This document shows positions 14,201 through 17,097 of a stretch of 17,097 nucleotides of DNA, piece by piece. The stretch is from Bacteroidales bacterium (lineage in GTDB: Bacteria; Bacteroidota; Bacteroidia; Bacteroidales; UBA4417). The translations under genes were made by a program, and so were the position numbers. The notes beneath the pieces are model-generated. The model made no database searches, had not been told where the DNA came from, and worked only from the letters and a program-made list of their open reading frames with translations. The DNA lies in contig JADJGZ010000045.1 of the NCBI GenBank assembly GCA_016707785.1, positions 1 through 17,097 on the forward strand. The letters run 5' to 3'. Every line of letters begins with the position of its first letter. Position 1 is the stretch's first letter.

Positions 14201-17097
14201 ATCGGTAGCAGTAACAACAGCAGTTCCCAGAGCAGGAATTGCAGAACATTCAACGGTTATATCCTCCGGAATTGTTAATACCGGGTCTGTTACATCCTGA
14301 ACAGTAATGATTTGGCTGGCTGTAGCTTCATTTCCACAGTTGTCCACTGCTTTCCAGGTGCGGGTGAGGGTATAGGCATCCGGACAAGCACCAGGAGTTT
14401 GGGTTTCTCCTTCAAATGTAATCGTGACTTCTGTATCACAGTTATCAGTGGCAGTAACAACAGCGGTTCCCAGAGCAGGAATCGCAGAGCATTCAACGGT
14501 AATATCTTCAGGACCGTCAATGCCGGGTCAGTTACATCCTGGACAGTAATGATTTGGCTTGCAGTAGCTTCATTTCCACAGTTATCCACTGCTTTCCAGG
14601 TGCGGGTGATGGTATAGGCATCCGGACAAGCACCAGGAGTTTGGGTTTCGCCTTCAAAATGTAATCGTGACTTCCGTATCACAATTATCGGTAGCAGCAA
14701 TTTCGGTTCCAAAAGCAGGAATCGCAGAGCATTCAACGGTAATATCTTCAGGGACAGTCAATACCGGACTAGTTACATCCTGAACGGTAATGATTTGGCT
14801 GGCTGTGGCTTCATTTCCGCAGTTGTCCACGGCTTTCCAGGTGCGGGTGAGGGTGTATGCATCCGGACAAGCACCGGGAGTCTGGGTTTCGCCTTCAAAT
14901 GTAATCGTGACTTCTGTATCACAATTATCGGTTGCAGTAACAACAGCGGTTCCCAGGGCAGGAATCGCAGAACATTCAACGGTTATATCTTCAGGAATCG
15001 TCAGTACCGGGTCAGTTACATCCTGAACGGTGATGATTTGGCTGGCTGTGGCTTCATTTCCACAGTTGTCCACCGCTTTCCAGGTGCGGTTGATTGTATA
15101 GGCATCCGGACAAGCACCCGGGTTTTGGGTTTCTCCTTCAAAAGTAATAGTGACTTCTGTATCGCAATTATCGGTTGCAGTAACAACAGCAGTTCCCAAA
15201 GCAGGAATCGCAGAACATTCAACGGTTATATCTTCAGGAACCGTCAATACCGGGTCAGTTACATCCTGAACGGTAATGATTTGGCTGGCAGTGGCTTCAT
15301 TTCCACAGTTGTCCACAGCCTTCAGGTGCGGGTAAGGGGTATATGCATCCGGACAAGCACCAGGAGTCTGCGTTTCACCTTCAAATGAAATCGTGACCTC
15401 TGTATCACAGTTATCGGTAGCAGTAACAACAGCGGTTCCCAGGGCAGGAATCGAAGAGCATTCAACGGTTATATCTTCAGGAACCGTCAGTACCGGGTCA
15501 GTCACATCCTGAACGGTAATGATTTGGCTGGCAGTGGCTTCATTTCCACAGTTGTCCACTGCTTTCCATGTGCGGGTGAGGGTATAGGCATCCGGACAAG
15601 CACCAGGGGTTTGGGTTTCGCCTTCAAAAGTAATCGTGACCTCTGTATCACAATTATCGGTTGCAGTAACGATTTCGGTTCCCAAAGCAGGAATTGCAGA
15701 ACATTCAACAGTTATATCCTCCGGAATCGTTAATACCGGGTCAGTTACATCCTGAACAGTGATGATTTGGCTGGCTGTGGCTTCATTTCCACAGTTGTCC
15801 ACCGCTTTCCAGGTGCGGGTGAGGGTATAGGCATCCGGACAAGCACCGGGAGTTTGGGTTTCGCCTTCAAATGTAATCGTGACCTCTGTATCACAATTAT
15901 CGGTGGCAGTAACAACAGCGGTTCCCAAAGCAGGAATCGCAGAACATTCAACGGTTATATCTTCAGGAACCGTCAATACCGGGTCAGTCACATCCTGAAC
16001 GGTGATGATTTGGCTGGCAGTGGCTTCATTTCCACAGTTGTCCACCGCTTTCCAGGTGCGGGTAATGGTATAGGCATCCGGACAAGCGCCGAGTCTGGTT
16101 TCGCCTTCAAATGAAATCGTGACATCCGTATCGCAGTTATCAGTAGCAGTAACGATTTCTATTCCTAAAGCAGGAATCGCAGAACATTCAACTGTTATAT
16201 CTTCTGGCACTGTCATTACCGGGTCAGTCACATCCTGAACGGTAATGATTTGGCTGGCAGTAGCTTCATTTCCGCAGTTGTCCACGGCTTTCCAGGTGCG
16301 GGTGATTGTATAGGCATCCGGACAAGCACCGGGAGTCTGGGTTTCGCCTTCAAAAGTAATCGTGACTTCTGTATCGCAATTATCGGTTGCAGTAACAACA
16401 GCAGTTCCCAGGGCAGGAATCGCAGAGCATTCAACGGTTATATCTTCCGGAATTGTTAATACCGGGTCAGTTCGCATCCTGAACGGTGATGATTTTGGCT
16501 GGCGGTGGCTTCATTTCCACAGTTGTCCACCGCTTTCCATGGGCGGGTAAGGGTATAGGCATCCGACAGGAGCCTGGTGTTTGGTTTCACCTTCAAACGT
16601 AATGTGACATCTGGATCACAATTATCTGTTGCTGTAATCCCTATTCCGGGAACGGCTGTACAATCAACGGTTACGCTTGCAGGAGGAGTAAGCAAAGGAT
16701 CCAGTTTTATCATCCACAATGATCTACTGGGTACAATAATTATAGTTTCCATTGATATCGGCTACGGCATAAACTCTGCTGATAATTTCCGGGCATATCA
16801 GGTTATTGGAGGTTTCACTCACCAGGAAAAAACTCCCCGGATCAATCCCATCACTGTCAGTTGCTGATCCACCGGCAGCCACAAACTCAGTGTAGGTAGA
16901 ATAGGCAGCAGGAACCACAGTTATACATTCCTCTTCAATTGTTGGCGGGCAAAGGACAATAGGTTCAACATCATCAATTACAACCACGGTTTGAGTGCAA
17001 GTAGCTGATAGTCCTTGATATCAATCACAGTCCAGGTAACTAAAAGTGCTACCCACCGGGAACTGCGAAGGAGCATTGTTATAGGTTGTATCAACTC
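8208..17097 (-). CDS. Giant T9SS-exported HYR/PKD-repeat surface protein, 5' end missing, frame broken upstream of about 13385
   Basis: About 2,960 codons are visible and the start lies beyond the right edge. Order from the N-terminal side: two divergent HYR-like modules (about 16720-17097), a degenerate HYR unit (about 16490-16710), 20 tandem HYR-type units of about 81 residues (11630-16485), three more HYR-like modules (about 10895-11640), seven AGPD modules (about 9070-10895), a PKD-like module, a cadherin/VCBS-like module and a CHU_C domain. HYR and PKD folds are extracellular, often adhesive. CHU_C is the type B T9SS sorting domain, so the product should reach the cell surface or be secreted. 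From 8208 to about 13385 one frame of more than 1,700 codons is intact. Upstream, small indels shift the frame at about 13386/13399, 13700, 13760, 14513, 14657, 16475/16493, 16564-16610, 16701, 17013 and 17043, and an in-frame TAG lies at 16724-16726. Each side continues the same domain after correction. I treat it as one gene with likely sequence errors; a true pseudogene is possible. Confidence 0.85.
8211..8520 (-). other. CHU_C (gliding-motility-associated) C-terminal sorting domain
   Basis: The last 100 or so residues of the giant protein contain NYLTPNGDYHNDDW, EVLIFNRWGDRI, VWNGTNEQGDPVPDGTYFY and a final strand ending in KANRK. The words TPNGD, NRWG and PDGTYFY are diagnostic of the Bacteroidota CHU_C/TIGR04131 family, a type B cargo signal for the type IX secretion system. 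Unlike type A signals it generally needs a PorP/SprF partner, which is the next gene. Confidence 0.95.
8525..8815 (-). other. Cadherin/VCBS-like (tandem-95-like) module
   Basis: This module of about 95 residues begins PPIANPDQD, contains VLINDSDPDG and ends with YTPVAGYEGFDTLVYQICD followed by VVIRVFG. The words ANPD, NDSDPDG and YTPxxGYxGxDxxxYxICD are typical of calcium-binding cadherin-like repeats of large bacterial surface proteins. Only one copy is present, between the PKD-like module and the sorting domain. Confidence 0.8.
8816..9070 (-). other. PKD-like module
   Basis: It begins VNAGPDQQIPSGSTTNLSG, followed by YNWEPASLLTTPN and VLTVMDLSTGCSD. That is the PKD pattern: AGPD start, a middle W-E-P strand and a T-V-x-D end. 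It lacks the Cys that follows AGPD in the seven preceding modules, so I separate it from them. Confidence 0.75.
9071..10895 (-). repeat. Seven divergent AGPD (PKD/Ig-like) modules
   Basis: Seven modules in tandem each start with an AG[PDE]D word followed within a few residues by a Cys. The starts lie near 10885, 10622, 10352, 10100, 9832, 9573 and 9316 (about 260 bp, 87 residues apart). Shared marks are a W[ST]xxGxG strand, a [LQ]xPxYxP strand, LTxxAxGxxPC and a closing LxI strand. Sequence identity between modules is low apart from these marks. They resemble the PKD/Ig-like spacer modules found before CHU_C domains in Bacteroidota. Confidence 0.85.
10895..11640 (-). other. Three divergent HYR-like modules after the tandem array
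   Basis: Module one (about 11370-11640) starts VTSPVIIQPATDLTVEC and has a long insert with SLANWLSSFGG. Module two (about 11115-11370) starts TAPEINCPTDIIANND and ends VTWTVTDECGNTDTC. Module three (about 10895-11115) starts LPSISCPADITLC and ends VTWTVIDIHGNINSC. The words PVGxTxVTWTVTDxxGN and CPADI are classical HYR signatures. They share the fold of the tandem units but not their sequence. Confidence 0.85.
11630..16485 (-). repeat. Tandem array of 20 HYR-type units, mostly 243 bp (81 residues)
   Basis: The boundary word on the plus strand, (C)ATCCTGAAC, occurs at 11630, 11867, 12110, 12353 and so on to 16475, giving 20 units. Most units are exactly 243 bp. Exceptions are 237 bp (last unit), 240 bp (two units) and small indel variants. 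Each unit has TVQDVTDPVLTVPEDITVEC, then a variable segment (ALGTAVV, ALGTEIV, ALGIEIV, AFGTEIA, VMGTAVV), ATDNCD, GACPDAYT and KAVDNCGNEATASQII. There are four Cys per unit (after VE, in TDNC, in GACP, in VDNCG). The fold is HYR or the four-Cys HYR-like family common in Bacteroidota. The terminal unit on the gene's 3' side (PQDITIECSAVPEPG) is divergent, and so is the unit just before the array on the 5' side. Confidence 0.95.
16490..16710 (-). other. Degenerate HYR unit at the 5' edge of the array
   Basis: It reads DPLLTPPASVTVDCTAVPGIGITATDNCDPDVT, a gap, then DAYTLTRPWKAVDNCGNEATASQ (minus strand). It is recognisably homologous to the tandem units but clearly diverged in its first half. 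Several indels fall between 16564 and 16610 and net to zero frame change. It is frameshifted relative to both neighbours. Confidence 0.7.
16720..17097 (-). other. Two divergent HYR-like modules at the right edge, frame disrupted
   Basis: The upstream module is partial. After correcting an extra base near 17043 and a missing base near 17013 it reads NAPSQFPVGSTLVTWTVID, then a short stretch ending CTQTVVVIDDVEP, which is a standard HYR ending. The second (about 16724-16975) reads IVLCPPTIEEECITV, contains YTEFVAAGGSATDSDG and ends RVYAVADINGNYNYCTQ before a TAG at 16724-16726 and then IIVDDKT. The sequence runs off the window here. Confidence 0.65.

Noticed and set aside
11864..16434. Series of 68-residue minus-strand frames beginning MN[AV]LRFLLWEP, one per repeat unit
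   Set aside because: They are the second reading frame of the 243-bp unit. The unit length is divisible by three, so the same artefact recurs in each copy.
11630..16485. Regularly spaced repeats resembling a CRISPR array
   Set aside because: The 243-bp period is entirely coding, with no short repeat/unique spacer alternation and no cas genes.
8208..17097. Interpretation as several separate genes (13685-14347, 14654-16477 and others)
   Set aside because: The pieces are one continuous HYR array in shifted frames; none has its own start site, signal peptide or sorting domain.
13381..17097. Programmed frameshifting or phase variation as the cause of the frame breaks
   Set aside because: The sites are scattered, differ in sequence, lack slippery heptamers with downstream structure, and cluster toward the window edge; error is simpler.

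Overview
The window looks like a chromosomal segment of a Bacteroidota bacterium. The signs are a PorP/SprF outer-membrane protein, a gliding-motility-type (CHU_C, type B) C-terminal domain on a giant secreted protein, an OmpA protein with TPR and PD40 repeats, a TonB-dependent receptor, start sites without clear Shine-Dalgarno sequences, and -7 boxes of the form TAnnTTTG. I cannot name a genus. All six supported genes lie on the minus strand, so they read from the right edge to the left.

Right half (8208-17097): the 3' portion of one enormous gene, whose 5' end lies outside the window. In translation order it holds two divergent HYR-like modules, one degenerate HYR module, 20 tandem HYR-type units of about 81 residues (243 bp), three further HYR-like modules, seven 'AGPD' modules of about 87 residues, a PKD-like module, a cadherin/VCBS-like module and a CHU_C domain. 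This is a modular T9SS-exported surface protein, probably an adhesin. From 8208 to about 13385 the frame is intact. Beyond that, many 1-2 base indels break it and become denser toward the right edge, which I read mainly as sequence error near a contig end.

Middle (5068-8154): PorP/SprF (53 bp after the giant gene) and a TPR-PD40-OmpA protein (57 bp later) follow on the same strand. The three form a likely operon of T9SS cargo, its outer-membrane partner and a peptidoglycan-anchored periplasmic partner, as in SprB-SprF type loci.

Left half (123-4950): a small three- or four-helix membrane protein (DUF5362-like), a BtuB-like TonB-dependent receptor with its own -7 box, and a 578-residue phosphohexomutase with its own -7 box. 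The 568-bp gap between the last two (1860-2427) is a patchwork of short repeats: a G/A-rich tract, a GAAA-loop hairpin, an inverted repeat built of CACGAAT words, a small palindrome, C/G tracts and an AGCAC-type repeat that overlaps the end of the receptor gene.

I see no tRNA, rRNA, CRISPR, transposase or defence genes. The most interesting parts are the giant protein with its two arrays of very different age, the mosaic of rare variants inside the HYR array, and the repeat-rich intergenic region. I found no clear evidence of an entirely new system.
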